From: Paenibacillus pasadenensis DSM 19293
GTDB taxonomy: Bacteria; Bacillota; Bacilli; Paenibacillales; Paenibacillaceae
Length of the DNA stretch: 64,000 bases
Direction of reading: 5' to 3'
NCBI RefSeq assembly: GCF_000422485.1
Contig: NZ_AULW01000016.1
Location: forward strand, 210,336-274,335
The first letter of the stretch is position 1. Every line of letters starts with the position of its first letter. The notes beneath the pieces are model-generated. The model had not been told where the DNA came from. It saw nothing but the letters and a program-made list of their open reading frames with translations, and made no database searches. Positions 51,417-59,606 of this stretch are shown here, in pieces. The translations under genes were made by a program, and so were the position numbers.

Positions 51417-53048
51417 ATGTACAAGGTGCTGCTGGCCGACGACGACTATCCCGTGCTGGAGCTGCTGTCCGAGGCGATCGACTGGACGGAGCTCGGCTTC
51501 GAGCTTTGCGGAGCGTACGAGAACGGAGCCGCCGCTTGGGCGCATGCCGAGCGGGACATGCCGGACGTGCTGGTGACCGACATCGGCATGCCCCGGATGG
51601 ACGGGCTCGAGCTGTGCCGCCGGATGAAGGAGCGGCATCCCGGACTGTGCGTGGCCATCCTCTCCTGCCATTCGGATTTCCACTACGCCCGCCAGGCGAT
51701 GCGGCTGAGCGTGCAGGAGTATCTGGTCAAGGACACGCTCGACCCGGCCGACCTCAAGGAGGTGCTGCGCAAGTTCAAGCAGGCGCTCGACGCGAAGCTC
51801 GAGACAGACTGGGAGCAGACGCGGATGAAGCAGGTGATGCGGGAGGCGGGCGAGCTCGGCAAGGAGAAGTTTTTCCGCAGCTTCATCCAGCAGCCGCTGC
51901 TCAGCTCCGGACAGTGGCAGCAGGAAGCGGCCGCCTACGGGCTGCTGCGCGGAGGGGAGCATGTGCTGCCGGCGCTCGTCTGCACGGAGAGCTACGAGCG
52001 GCTCAAGGAGCGCTTCTCCTCCGAGCAGACGCTTCACTTTGCGATCGGCAACGTGCTCGGCGAGCTGCTCCAGCATGAGGGAGCGATCCATGTCGGCTAC
52101 GGCCAGCGCCATACGTTCCTGCTGTTTCCGTTCCGGCGGGGCATCCACAGCCGCCCGGTCGGCGCGGCGGAGGAGACGCTGGTCCGCCTGCAGCGGGAGC
52201 TGGAGCGGGTGCTGGGCGTGCGCTTCGCCGCTCTCATCGGCACGGGAGCGGGCACCCCGGAGGAGCTGCGGCGGGGGATGAAGGAGCTGCTCGCGGCGAC
52301 CGAGCAGCGCTTCTACCTTGAAGAAAGGGAGATCGCCCGGCTGACGCCCGTCGCGCCCGGACGCGGGGATCTGTTCAGCCGCTACGACGAGGCGCGGACC
52401 GAAATCCGCGACGCGGTCGCCAGCCCCGATCCCGGCGCCCGCAGGCTGGCGCTGCGGCGCTGGATCGACGTCATCCGCGCGGAGCGGCATCCGGAGCATG
52501 CCGTCAAGGAGTGGATGCTGAAGCTGCTGCTCGATCTGAGGCTCGGCCTGCGGCGCATTCCGTATGCCGGAGCCGCGCCCAGCGCCGACCGGATGCACCG
52601 GGAGATCGTGGAGACGGACTCGCTCTGGAGCCTGGAGCAGTGGACGGCGGAGCGGCTCGACGCCTACTACCCGAGCGCGCCGAAGCGAGGCGGAACGGGG
52701 CCGCGGCCGGAGGTGGCCGAGGCTTGCCGCTACGTTTCGCGGAACCTGGAGCGGCGGATCGCGCTCGAGGAGGTGGCCGGGCAGCTGCATCTCAACGCGA
52801 GCTATTTCAGCCGGCTGTTCAAGAAGGAGACGGGGCGCACGTTCATCGAGCATGTGACGGTCGAGAAGATGGAGCGGGCGCGGGAGCTGCTGGAGCATAC
52901 GGCGCTGTCCGTCGGCGAGATCGGCGAGAAGCTCGGCTACGACAACCTGAGCTACTTCATCAAGACGTTCCGGTCCCACGCGGGAGCGACGCCGATGGAG
53001 TACCGCACGGCGGGCGCCGGCCAGGCCGGCGGAGGCGGCCGGGCGTGA
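51417..53048 (+). CDS. YesN-type response regulator with AraC DNA-binding domain
   Basis: This encodes a 543-residue cytoplasmic regulator. The receiver domain has LLADDDYPVLELL (Asp8-10), phosphoacceptor Asp55 in VLVTDIGMPRMDG and Lys105 in LVKDTL. A YesN-type middle domain follows, then a C-terminal AraC domain (about residues 440-535; IALEEVAGQLHLNASYFSRL, SVGEIGEKLGYDNLSYFIKT, GATPMEY). It is probably phosphorylated by the adjacent YesM-type kinase and binds the 21-bp-spaced repeats upstream of the lyase, permease and binding-protein genes. The stop overlaps the kinase GTG. Confidence 0.92.
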   Translation: MYKVLLADDDYPVLELLSEAIDWTELGFELCGAYENGAAAWAHAERDMPDVLVTDIGMPRMDGLELCRRMKERHPGLCVAILSCHSDFHYARQAMRLSVQEYLVKDTLDPADLKEVLRKFKQALDAKLETDWEQTRMKQVMREAGELGKEKFFRSFIQQPLLSSGQWQQEAAAYGLLRGGEHVLPALVCTESYERLKERFSSEQTLHFAIGNVLGELLQHEGAIHVGYGQRHTFLLFPFRRGIHSRPVGAAEETLVRLQRELERVLGVRFAALIGTGAGTPEELRRGMKELLAATEQRFYLEEREIARLTPVAPGRGDLFSRYDEARTEIRDAVASPDPGARRLALRRWIDVIRAERHPEHAVKEWMLKLLLDLRLGLRRIPYAGAAPSADRMHREIVETDSLWSLEQWTAERLDAYYPSAPKRGGTGPRPEVAEACRYVSRNLERRIALEEVAGQLHLNASYFSRLFKKETGRTFIEHVTVEKMERARELLEHTALSVGEIGEKLGYDNLSYFIKTFRSHAGATPMEYRTAGAGQAGGGGRA

Positions 53049-54910
53049 AGGGCGGCTTCGGGAGGCTGCCGGGCTTCCGATCGATCCGCGGCAAGCTGAT
53101 GGTTGCGGTCGTCGTCTGCGTGCTGGCGCCGGCGCTCCTGACGCTGCTGCTGTTCAGCTCGCTTGCCGAGGACGCGGTGCAGCGCCAGGCGATCGCGAAT
53201 GCGGAGAACGCGATGAAGCTGACCGGGGCTTCCATCGAGACGCAGCTCGGCGACATGCTGACGATCGCCAACCACATCCAGCTCAATCCGGACATGACGG
53301 GGTATTTCAAGCGGTACGTGCGCTTCGGGTCCGAGCAGCCCGATCCGGTCGGGAAGTTCGCGGCCGGCAGCCGCATCCTGCAGCAGCTGGAGAGCCTGAG
53401 CGCCGTCGGGGACCGGAGCTACATCAGCATCCTGCTCACCGACGGCACGGTGTTCACCAACTACTCGACCGACGAGTTCCATCCCCGGCGGTTCCGGGAG
53501 GAGGCCTGGTTCGGGGAGCTGCAGTCGTTCATCGGCCTGCAGAGCTACTGGATTCCGACGTCTCCGACCGTGTTCCTGTACGAAAAGAAGAACAGCCCGT
53601 ACCAGCTGAGCGTCGCGCGCACGCTTCGGCTCGACGACTCGACGATCTACGGCTATGTCGTCGTGACGACGATGGAGAGCCGGCTGCGCGTCCAGTTCGA
53701 AAAAGTGGCGCAGGAGCGCCGGGTGCTGCTCGTGGACGAAGAAGGCACCGTGCTGTCGGGACCGGAGCTGAGCGACATCGGCTCCGCGCAGCTCGCCAGA
53801 GTCCGGCCGGCCGATGCAGGCGTCCCAGCATCGGTCGTCGTCCGCGAGGACGGCGGAAAGCGGCTCGTGACGGAGATGCGCCTTGGCATCAACGGCTGGA
53901 GCCTCGTCTCCGTCCAGCCCTACAAGGAGGCGATCGCCAACATCAGCCAGATCTTCAACCGCGTCTTCCTGGCGCAGCTGCTGCTGTTCGTCGCGATGCT
54001 GGCGCTGCTCGTCGGCATCATCCGCCGGCTGACGTATCCGCTCGTCCATCTCGGCAAGGCGGCGAGCGCCGTGCAGCGAGGTAATCTGGAGATGCGGACG
54101 GGCGTGCGCGGGCCGGACGAGATCGGACGGCTCGGCATCCTGTTCGACCAGATGCTCGACCGCGTGCAGGACATGATCCGGGAAATCTCGGCCGGCCAGG
54201 CGCGCAAGCGGCTGGCGGAGCTGGCAATGCTGCAGGCGCAGATCAACCCTCATTTCCTGTTCAACGTCCTGAACTCGATCCGGATGAAGGTGCTGCGCTC
54301 CGGCGACGCCGACAGCGCCAAGATGATCTCCTCGCTGTCGCGGCTGCTGCGGATGACGATCAGCCGGGAGGAGGCCGCGATCACGCTGCATGAGGAGATC
54401 GAGCTGCTGCGGCATTATGTGGAGCTCATGAACCTGCGGCAGAAGGAGGGAGCCGATCTTGTCCTGGACATCGACGCGGACGCTTTTCTCGTGCCGGTGC
54501 CGCGCTTCATCCTGCAGCCGCTCGTAGAGAATGCGCTCCTCCACGGCCTCAGCCGCAGCGGAGGGACGGTGCGCGTGGAGGCGCGGCTGGAGGCCGGCGG
54601 CGCGCGGCTGCTGCTGCGCGTCGAGGACGACGGAGCGGGCATGGACGAGCCGAGCCTGGAAGGGCTCCGGCGCCGCCTCGAGGAGCCGCGTCCGCAGGAG
54701 GCGTCGGCTGCGGAGGCGAGCATCGGCCTGTCGAACGTCGGCGAAAGGATGCGGCTCATGTATGGCGAAGGGTTCGCGATCGAGGCAGACTCGTCCCCGG
54801 GACGAGGAACGTCGGTGACGATGAGGGTGCCTTTGCCGGCCGCGCGGCCGGCGGAAGGAACGATCGCGGCGAAGCGGCAGATGACAAAGGGGGAACGAGA
54901 GGATGGGTAA
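53045..54910 (+). CDS. YesM-type sensor histidine kinase
   Basis: This encodes a 621-residue membrane kinase: helix at about residues 19-41, a large extracellular Cache-type sensor domain, a second helix at about 307-327, a HAMP domain (LTYPLVHLGKAASAVQRGNL), a His_kinase domain with His403 in QINPHFLFNVLNSI, and a HATPase_c domain (RFILQPLVENALLHGL, DDGAGMD, GLSNVGERMRLMYG). The GTG start at 53045 overlaps the stop of the response regulator gene (GTGA), so they are translated together. It probably senses an extracellular sugar product or a loaded binding protein. The stop overlaps the GH88 start by 8 bases. Confidence 0.92.
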   Translation: MKGGFGRLPGFRSIRGKLMVAVVVCVLAPALLTLLLFSSLAEDAVQRQAIANAENAMKLTGASIETQLGDMLTIANHIQLNPDMTGYFKRYVRFGSEQPDPVGKFAAGSRILQQLESLSAVGDRSYISILLTDGTVFTNYSTDEFHPRRFREEAWFGELQSFIGLQSYWIPTSPTVFLYEKKNSPYQLSVARTLRLDDSTIYGYVVVTTMESRLRVQFEKVAQERRVLLVDEEGTVLSGPELSDIGSAQLARVRPADAGVPASVVVREDGGKRLVTEMRLGINGWSLVSVQPYKEAIANISQIFNRVFLAQLLLFVAMLALLVGIIRRLTYPLVHLGKAASAVQRGNLEMRTGVRGPDEIGRLGILFDQMLDRVQDMIREISAGQARKRLAELAMLQAQINPHFLFNVLNSIRMKVLRSGDADSAKMISSLSRLLRMTISREEAAITLHEEIELLRHYVELMNLRQKEGADLVLDIDADAFLVPVPRFILQPLVENALLHGLSRSGGTVRVEARLEAGGARLLLRVEDDGAGMDEPSLEGLRRRLEEPRPQEASAAEASIGLSNVGERMRLMYGEGFAIEADSSPGRGTSVTMRVPLPAARPAEGTIAAKRQMTKGEREDG

Positions 54911-56063
54911 CGAGACGATGGCGGATATCGAGCACAAGGCGGGAGCGAAGTGGGCGGAAGCGGCATGGGAAAGGGCGCTCGCCAAGACGCTCCGCGTCAG
55001 CAGGCGCATCGGCGCGGAATTCCCGCATGCGAGCCAGGGCGGCTCGTACGGGCTGGAAGCGCCGCATTGGTGGACGGCAGGCTTCTGGCCCGGCATGCTG
55101 CTGCTGCTCGACGAGGGCGGGCGCGCTCCGGAGCTGAGGGAGATCGCCGAGCGATGCGAGGAGCGGCTCGACGCCGTGCTGGACGGCTACGACAAGCTCG
55201 ACCACGATCTCGGCTTCATGTGGGTGCCGACGAGCGTCTATCGCTATAAGCGGACCGGTGCGGAGGACTCGCGCCGCCGCGCCTTCAAGGCGGCCCAGTA
55301 TTTGATGGGGCGCTTCAATCTGCAGGGACGCTACATCCGCGCCTGGAATCCCTGGTTCGAGGGCGACGACAACGCGGGACTGGCCATCATCGACTGCTCG
55401 ATGAACACGTCGCTGCTCTACTGGGCTTCCCGCGAGAGCGGCGATCCGCGCTACCGCCATGCGGCGAACGCCCATATGGATACGGTCGTGAAGCATTTCG
55501 TACGCGAGGACGGCTCGGTGCGCCACATCGTCCGCTTCGATCCCGAGACGGGCGAGGCGCTCGAGGCGCTCGGCGGCCAGGGCTGGTCGCCGGAATCCGG
55601 CTGGTCGCGCGGAACGGCCTGGGCGCTGTACGGCCTGGCTCTCGCCTATCATCATACCGGCCGCGAGCCTTATTTGAACGCGTCCAAGCGCGTGGCCCAC
55701 TATTTCCTGTCCCAGCTTCCCGAGGACGGGGTGCCGCACTGGGACTTCCGCGCGCCGGAGGACACGCTGCATCTGCGCGACAGCTCGGCCGGCAGCTGCG
55801 CGGCGTCGGGGCTGCTGCTGCTCGCGGGCCTCGTGCCGCCGGCCGAGAGCGCGTCGTACTGGCGCGCGGGCGTCCGCCTACTGCGGGCGCTCGACGAACG
55901 CTGCGGCGCCTGGGACGATCCGGCCGAGGAGGGGCTGCTGAGACATGGCACGAGCCACTATCCCGAGCGCAAGCATCTCGACGTGCCGCTCATCTACGGC
56001 GATTATTTCTTCGTCGAGGCGCTGGCCCGCCTGCGCGGCGCCGACGTCATCGGCTGGGAATAG
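54903..56063 (+). CDS. GH88 unsaturated uronyl hydrolase
   Basis: This encodes a 386-residue cytoplasmic alpha/alpha-barrel enzyme. The family aspartates are in DHDLGFMW (Asp102) and AIIDCSMN (Asp164), 62 residues apart, close to the spacing in characterised unsaturated glucuronyl hydrolases. PHWWTAGFWPGMLLLL and SRGTAWALYGLALAYHHTG are also typical. It hydrates and removes the unsaturated uronic acid left by a lyase, fitting the heparinase II/III-like gene at 45912. It overlaps the kinase gene by 8 bases, so enzyme and regulators share one transcript. Confidence 0.9.
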   Translation: MGNETMADIEHKAGAKWAEAAWERALAKTLRVSRRIGAEFPHASQGGSYGLEAPHWWTAGFWPGMLLLLDEGGRAPELREIAERCEERLDAVLDGYDKLDHDLGFMWVPTSVYRYKRTGAEDSRRRAFKAAQYLMGRFNLQGRYIRAWNPWFEGDDNAGLAIIDCSMNTSLLYWASRESGDPRYRHAANAHMDTVVKHFVREDGSVRHIVRFDPETGEALEALGGQGWSPESGWSRGTAWALYGLALAYHHTGREPYLNASKRVAHYFLSQLPEDGVPHWDFRAPEDTLHLRDSSAGSCAASGLLLLAGLVPPAESASYWRAGVRLLRALDERCGAWDDPAEEGLLRHGTSHYPERKHLDVPLIYGDYFFVEALARLRGADVIGWE

Positions 56064-56075
56064 GGGGCGGCCGTC

Positions 56076-58106
56076 ATGCATGGATCGATCCGGCATCCGG
56101 CGGCGGACAATCCGCTGCGTACGAGAGCCGAACTGCAGGAGGCGGTCCGCCAGCTGATCGCCCCGCTGCGGCCCCATTACAGCGAAGGCGGCGCGCGGCT
56201 GCGGCTGGGAGCGACCGGCGCGAGCTACGCGCCCGAGGTGTCGCAGCTCGAAGGCTTCTCGCGCGTGCTGTGGGGCGTGGCGCCCCTGCTTGCGGGACAG
56301 CGCGGCTCGGAGCTGGCGGCGGACGATCGGGACTGGGCGGAGCGCTGCGTCCGGGGCTTCCGCTCCGGCACCGATCCCGCCCATCCCGATTACTGGGGCG
56401 ACTTCGCCGACTACGACCAGAAGATGGTCGAGACGGCCGCGTTCGGCTTCGCGCTCGCGCTTGCGCCCGAGCGGCTGTGGGAGCCGCTGTCCGAGGCGGA
56501 CAAGCAGCGCGTCGCCGCCTGGCTGTCCTCGTTGAGCGGACATCCCGTCTGGGACTGCAACTGGCTGTTTTTCCCCGTCATCGTCAACCTCGCGCTGCGC
56601 AAGCTCGGCCTTCCTTGGGACGAGGCGCTCGTGGAGCGCAATCTGGACCGGATCGACGCCTTCTACCTGGGCGAAGGCTGGTATGCGGACGGCGCGGGCG
56701 CCCATGCGGACTACTACGTGCCGTTCGCGTTCCACTATTACGGCCTGTTCTACAGCGTGCTGATGGGACAAGAGGATCCGGAGCGTTCGGCGAAATACCG
56801 GGAGCGCGCCGCGGCCTTCGCCCTCGACTTCGTCCACTGGTTCGATGCGGACGGCGCGGCGCTGCCGTACGGCCGGAGCCTGTCGTACCGCTTCTCGCAG
56901 GCCGCCTTCTGGGGCGCGCTGGCCTATGCGGGCGTCGAGGCGCTGCCGTGGGGCGTCATGAAAGGGCTGCTGCTGCGCCATCTGCGCTGGTGGCTGCGGC
57001 AGCCGATCTTCGGACCGGACGGCGTGCTGACGATCGGGTACGCGTATCCGAACCTCGTCATGGCCGAAAACTACAACGCCCCGGGCTCGCCGTACTGGGC
57101 GCTCAAGTCGTTCCTGCCGCTGGCGCTGCCACAGGATCATCCGTTCTGGACGGCCGAGGAGCTGGCGCTGCCTGCGCTGGAGGCGATCCGTCCGCAGCGG
57201 CCGGCGCGCCTCGTGCTGAGCCGCGCTGCCGGCGGCCGCCATGTGGCGGCGTTCAACGCGGGCCATCCGGGAACGAACGAGCATACGCATGCGTCGGCCA
57301 AGTACGAGAAGTTCGCCTACTCGACCGTCTTCGGCTTCAGCGTGCCGCGCGCGGAGTGGGGGCTCGCCCAAGGCGCGTTCGACTCGATGCTGGCGCTGTC
57401 CGAGCGGGACAATCTCTACCGGGTACGCCGGCGCAACGAGGAGTCGCAGGTGGACGGAGAGTTCCTGTACGCGCGCTGGCAGCCTTGGCATGACGTCGAG
57501 ATCCGCACCTGGCTGGTCGCGGGGCTGCCCTGGCATATGCGGATTCACCGCATCGAAAGCGCCAGGCCGCTGGACGCGGCCGAGGGCGGCTTCGCGCTGC
57601 GGCGGGATCTCGCCGACCCGCAGGCCGAGCAGGGCCCGGGCCTGGCGGCCGCTTCGGGCGCAGGCGGAGCCGTGGCGATCGAGGCGCTGCTCGCGGGCGG
57701 CGAGCGGAGCGGCGAGCTGATCCAGGCGCAGGCGAATACGAATGTGCTGCATCCGCGCACGTTCATCCCGATGCTGCGCTCGAGCCACGAGCCGGGGATA
57801 TTCTGGCTCGCCTCCGCCGTCTTCGGAGCGCCGGGAGAGGCGGTCGGGGCGGATGCTGGAGCAGGAGGCGGCTCCAGCGCCGCGCCGAAAACGGCGGGAG
57901 CCGCAGGGGCGGAGCTTGCGGGAGCGGGAGCCGCAGGCGCAGAGGCGCCGGCAGCGGAAGCAGCGGTCGCTGCCTCTGGGCTGCGCGGCGGATGGCGCGC
58001 GTTGTTCGCCTTCGAGGAGCGCCAAGGCTCGCTGCAGGTCCAATCTCTCGGGTCGGGACGGACGCTGACGATCGACCTCGACTCCGGCGGATGGAGCCTC
58101 GTATGA
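56076..58106 (+). CDS. DUF2264 family protein
   Basis: This encodes a 676-residue protein without signal peptide, recognised as DUF2264 by LEGFSRVLWGVAPLLAG, YWGDFADYDQKMVETAAFGF, HPVWDCNWLFFPVIVN, WYADGAGAHADYYVPFAFHY and NEHTHASAKYEKFAYSTVFG. The fold is probably an alpha/alpha-toroid plus beta-sandwich, like polysaccharide lyases and GH88 relatives, but no activity is established to my knowledge. A low-complexity Ala/Gly/Glu segment (about residues 590-630) interrupts the C-terminal domain and looks disordered. It follows GH88 by 12 bases and is the last clear gene of the uronate operon. Confidence 0.8.
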   Translation: MHGSIRHPAADNPLRTRAELQEAVRQLIAPLRPHYSEGGARLRLGATGASYAPEVSQLEGFSRVLWGVAPLLAGQRGSELAADDRDWAERCVRGFRSGTDPAHPDYWGDFADYDQKMVETAAFGFALALAPERLWEPLSEADKQRVAAWLSSLSGHPVWDCNWLFFPVIVNLALRKLGLPWDEALVERNLDRIDAFYLGEGWYADGAGAHADYYVPFAFHYYGLFYSVLMGQEDPERSAKYRERAAAFALDFVHWFDADGAALPYGRSLSYRFSQAAFWGALAYAGVEALPWGVMKGLLLRHLRWWLRQPIFGPDGVLTIGYAYPNLVMAENYNAPGSPYWALKSFLPLALPQDHPFWTAEELALPALEAIRPQRPARLVLSRAAGGRHVAAFNAGHPGTNEHTHASAKYEKFAYSTVFGFSVPRAEWGLAQGAFDSMLALSERDNLYRVRRRNEESQVDGEFLYARWQPWHDVEIRTWLVAGLPWHMRIHRIESARPLDAAEGGFALRRDLADPQAEQGPGLAAASGAGGAVAIEALLAGGERSGELIQAQANTNVLHPRTFIPMLRSSHEPGIFWLASAVFGAPGEAVGADAGAGGGSSAAPKTAGAAGAELAGAGAAGAEAPAAEAAVAASGLRGGWRALFAFEERQGSLQVQSLGSGRTLTIDLDSGGWSLV

Positions 58107-58270
58107 GGGCGGACCCGGGCCGGCAGTCGGAGGAGGAGCAGGAGGAGGTCCGTCAGGGCGGCAGCCAAAAGGGCGGCAATGGTCAGGACGGCGTGCGGCG
58201 AGGTCGGCAACGACTAGCTCCGCAAGGCAGCGCCAAGCAAGCAGGGCAAGGCAAGCAGGGCAAGGCATAA
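58103..58270 (+). CDS. Doubtful 55-residue low-complexity frame
   Basis: The frame starts with an ATG overlapping the DUF2264 stop (ATGA), with GGATGGAG 6 bases upstream, and encodes a Gln/Gly/Lys/Arg-rich peptide (GGSQKGGNGQDGVRRGR). The composition looks like read-through of GC-rich repetitive DNA rather than a selected protein. It is listed only because the start signals are reasonable. Confidence 0.15.
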   Translation: MRADPGRQSEEEQEEVRQGGSQKGGNGQDGVRRGRQRLAPQGSAKQAGQGKQGKA

Positions 58271-58287
58271 AGTAGAGAGAATGGAAA

Positions 58288-58317
58288 AAAGCGGCGAGGC
58301 GTCTGCCCCGCCGCTTT
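58288..58317. terminator. Bidirectional intrinsic terminator after the uronate operon
   Basis: AAAGCGGCG (58288-58296) and CGCCGCTTT (58309-58317) form a perfect stem with a 12-base loop. The A-run before it (58285-58290) becomes a T-run on the other strand, so it may stop transcription from both sides. Confidence 0.65.
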
Positions 58318-58502
58318 GGCGCGTTTTCAAGTTTGGGATAGCGAAGCGCGCCTGCTGCCGGTTGCGCAGCGGCTGCAGCTTCGGTTGAGAAGCCGGTTGA
58401 GAAGCTGATTGCTTCTCGATTGTGAAGCCAATAGCGAAGTCGTCCATGGAGCTAACGACGAATCAGCTCGCTAGAGCGCTGATTTCGGCTCTCTCCATAC
58501 CG

Positions 58503-58646
58503 TAACGACTCGTGAGACGCTTAGAGGCGGAAAATGAAGTCCAATCGGCCTAAATAACGGTCCTGGTGACTTGTAAGCGTCTGAGGCGTCGTTAGCTGGT
58601 CGGAAAGTCGAAAACCAGGCTTCTAAGCGTTTGACGCGTCGTTAGC
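58503..58646. repeat. Three copies of an intergenic semi-palindromic repeat
   Basis: A motif of about 23 bases, TAAGCGTYTGASGCGTCGTTAGC in consensus, occurs as two direct copies (58574-58597 and 58624-58646) and one inverted copy (58503-58523). A weaker inverted piece (GCTAACGACGAATC) lies near 58451. They fill an otherwise gene-free region (58318-58672) and resemble REP/BIME-type elements. Confidence 0.6.
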
Positions 58647-58672
58647 GCGTGAAGCTACATCGATTTTTGCTG

Positions 58673-58832
58673 GTCCAGCAGCTCGCGCCAGCGCGAGACC
58701 TTTAGACATGATAGATTCCGTCCAGCAGCTCGCGCCAGCGCGAGACCTCTAGACGTGATAGATCCCGTCCAGCAGCTCGCGCCAGCGCGAGACCTCTAGA
58801 CGTGATAGATCCCGTCCAGCAGCTCGCGCCAG
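58673..58832. repeat. 47-bp tandem repeat built from the 3' end of the DUF1796 gene
   Basis: Three full copies (58673-58719, 58720-58766, 58767-58813) plus 19 bases of a fourth (58814-58832). Copies 2 and 3 are identical; copy 1 has three changes. On the minus strand each unit contains the last codons of the neighbouring gene (WRELLDGIYHV and stop) plus about 10 bases, so gene ends are repeated downstream of the true stop. The palindrome TCGCGCCAGCGCGA lies across each copy boundary. Confidence 0.9.
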
Positions 58833-59428
58833 ATTCCATCATTGTCATGGAACATGTCGGGGACGCGGGGGATCTGCACGGCGCACACATGGGGGATGCG
58901 CCAGCCGAGGTCGACGATGCCCTCCGTATCGCCATGCTGCACGTAGAGCACGGCGAACGTCGCGCCGACGAGCGAGCGCAGCACGAGCTGCAGCTCGAAC
59001 AGCTCCGGATAGCTGCCCTCGGTGCGCACGAGCAGGATGCGGCTGCTGCCGGAGAGCTTGCCGAGCATTCGGTCGACGCGCCGGTCGAGCTTGGCCTTCA
59101 CCTCGGGATAGGGAAGCAGCGCCTCCGCATGGTCGGCACGCACCGGGTAATCGTGGTTGGATACGATGTGGTAGGCCGGATCGTACACGAGATAGCAGCC
59201 GGCGTTCGGATCGATGCCGGTGACGCTCAGGTTGCGCAGCTCCATGAAGCTCGCAAAGCGCTCCTGCAAGGCGCGCGAGACGCCGCTCAGCAGCGGGGAG
59301 CCCATCCAGTCGATCGGCCCGGAGTAGCGCCGGAGGCCGTTCTTGGCCAGCTGCACGCCCGGCAGGCAGTTGTGGCCGAGGCTGTAGATCGCGTCGTAGG
59401 GTCCTTTCAGTTCCGAAAGCGTCATCAT
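58796..59428 (-). CDS. DUF1796 family putative papain-like cysteine peptidase
   Basis: This encodes a 210-residue soluble protein. The start segment YDAIYSLGHNCLPGVQL followed by YSGPIDWMGSP matches the DUF1796 family, annotated as putative cysteine peptidases, with the likely catalytic cysteine in GHNC and a conserved histidine in IVSNHDYPV. The family is often found near polysaccharide or glycosyltransferase genes and its substrate is unknown. The start at 59428 has GAGGAGGGA upstream; the longer frame has none. The stop lies within the third copy of the 47-bp repeat, so the gene tail is duplicated behind it. Confidence 0.78.
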   Translation of the reverse strand: MMTLSELKGPYDAIYSLGHNCLPGVQLAKNGLRRYSGPIDWMGSPLLSGVSRALQERFASFMELRNLSVTGIDPNAGCYLVYDPAYHIVSNHDYPVRADHAEALLPYPEVKAKLDRRVDRMLGKLSGSSRILLVRTEGSYPELFELQLVLRSLVGATFAVLYVQHGDTEGIVDLGWRIPHVCAVQIPRVPDMFHDNDGIWRELLDGIYHV

Positions 59429-59504
59429 CGGATGTCCCTCCTCGTTCAGCTTTCTATCAATAGATGCTAGAAGGCGATAGATGGACAGGGCAGGCGCAGA
59501 AAGC

Positions 59505-59533
59505 GGGACAAATTGGGCAGGCGGTGCTATAAT
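59505..59533 (+). promoter_or_regulatory. Promoter of the MFS gene
   Basis: GGGACA (59505-59510) and a perfect TATAAT (59528-59533) are 17 bases apart. The leader to the ATG at 59607 is about 70 bases. Confidence 0.6.
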
Positions 59534-59606
59534 CCGTCCTGACACCAATCCTGCCCGTCCGGCAGAGGGCCGGCGAGCGGCGGGAGAGACGGAAGGAAGA
59601 GAAGAA

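Noticed and set aside
49902..52979. A very long minus-strand open frame opposite the binding protein and response regulator genes
   Set aside because: High-GC codon bias leaves the complementary frame free of stops. The plus strand encodes clear, motif-bearing proteins, and the antisense translation matches nothing recognisable.
52511..53044. Long N-terminal extension of the YesM-type kinase
   Set aside because: It is the response regulator gene read in another frame; the membrane kinase starts naturally at the overlapping GTG 53045.
58673..58832. Possible CRISPR array
   Set aside because: The 47-bp units are directly adjacent with no spacers, derive from the neighbouring gene end, and no cas genes are present.
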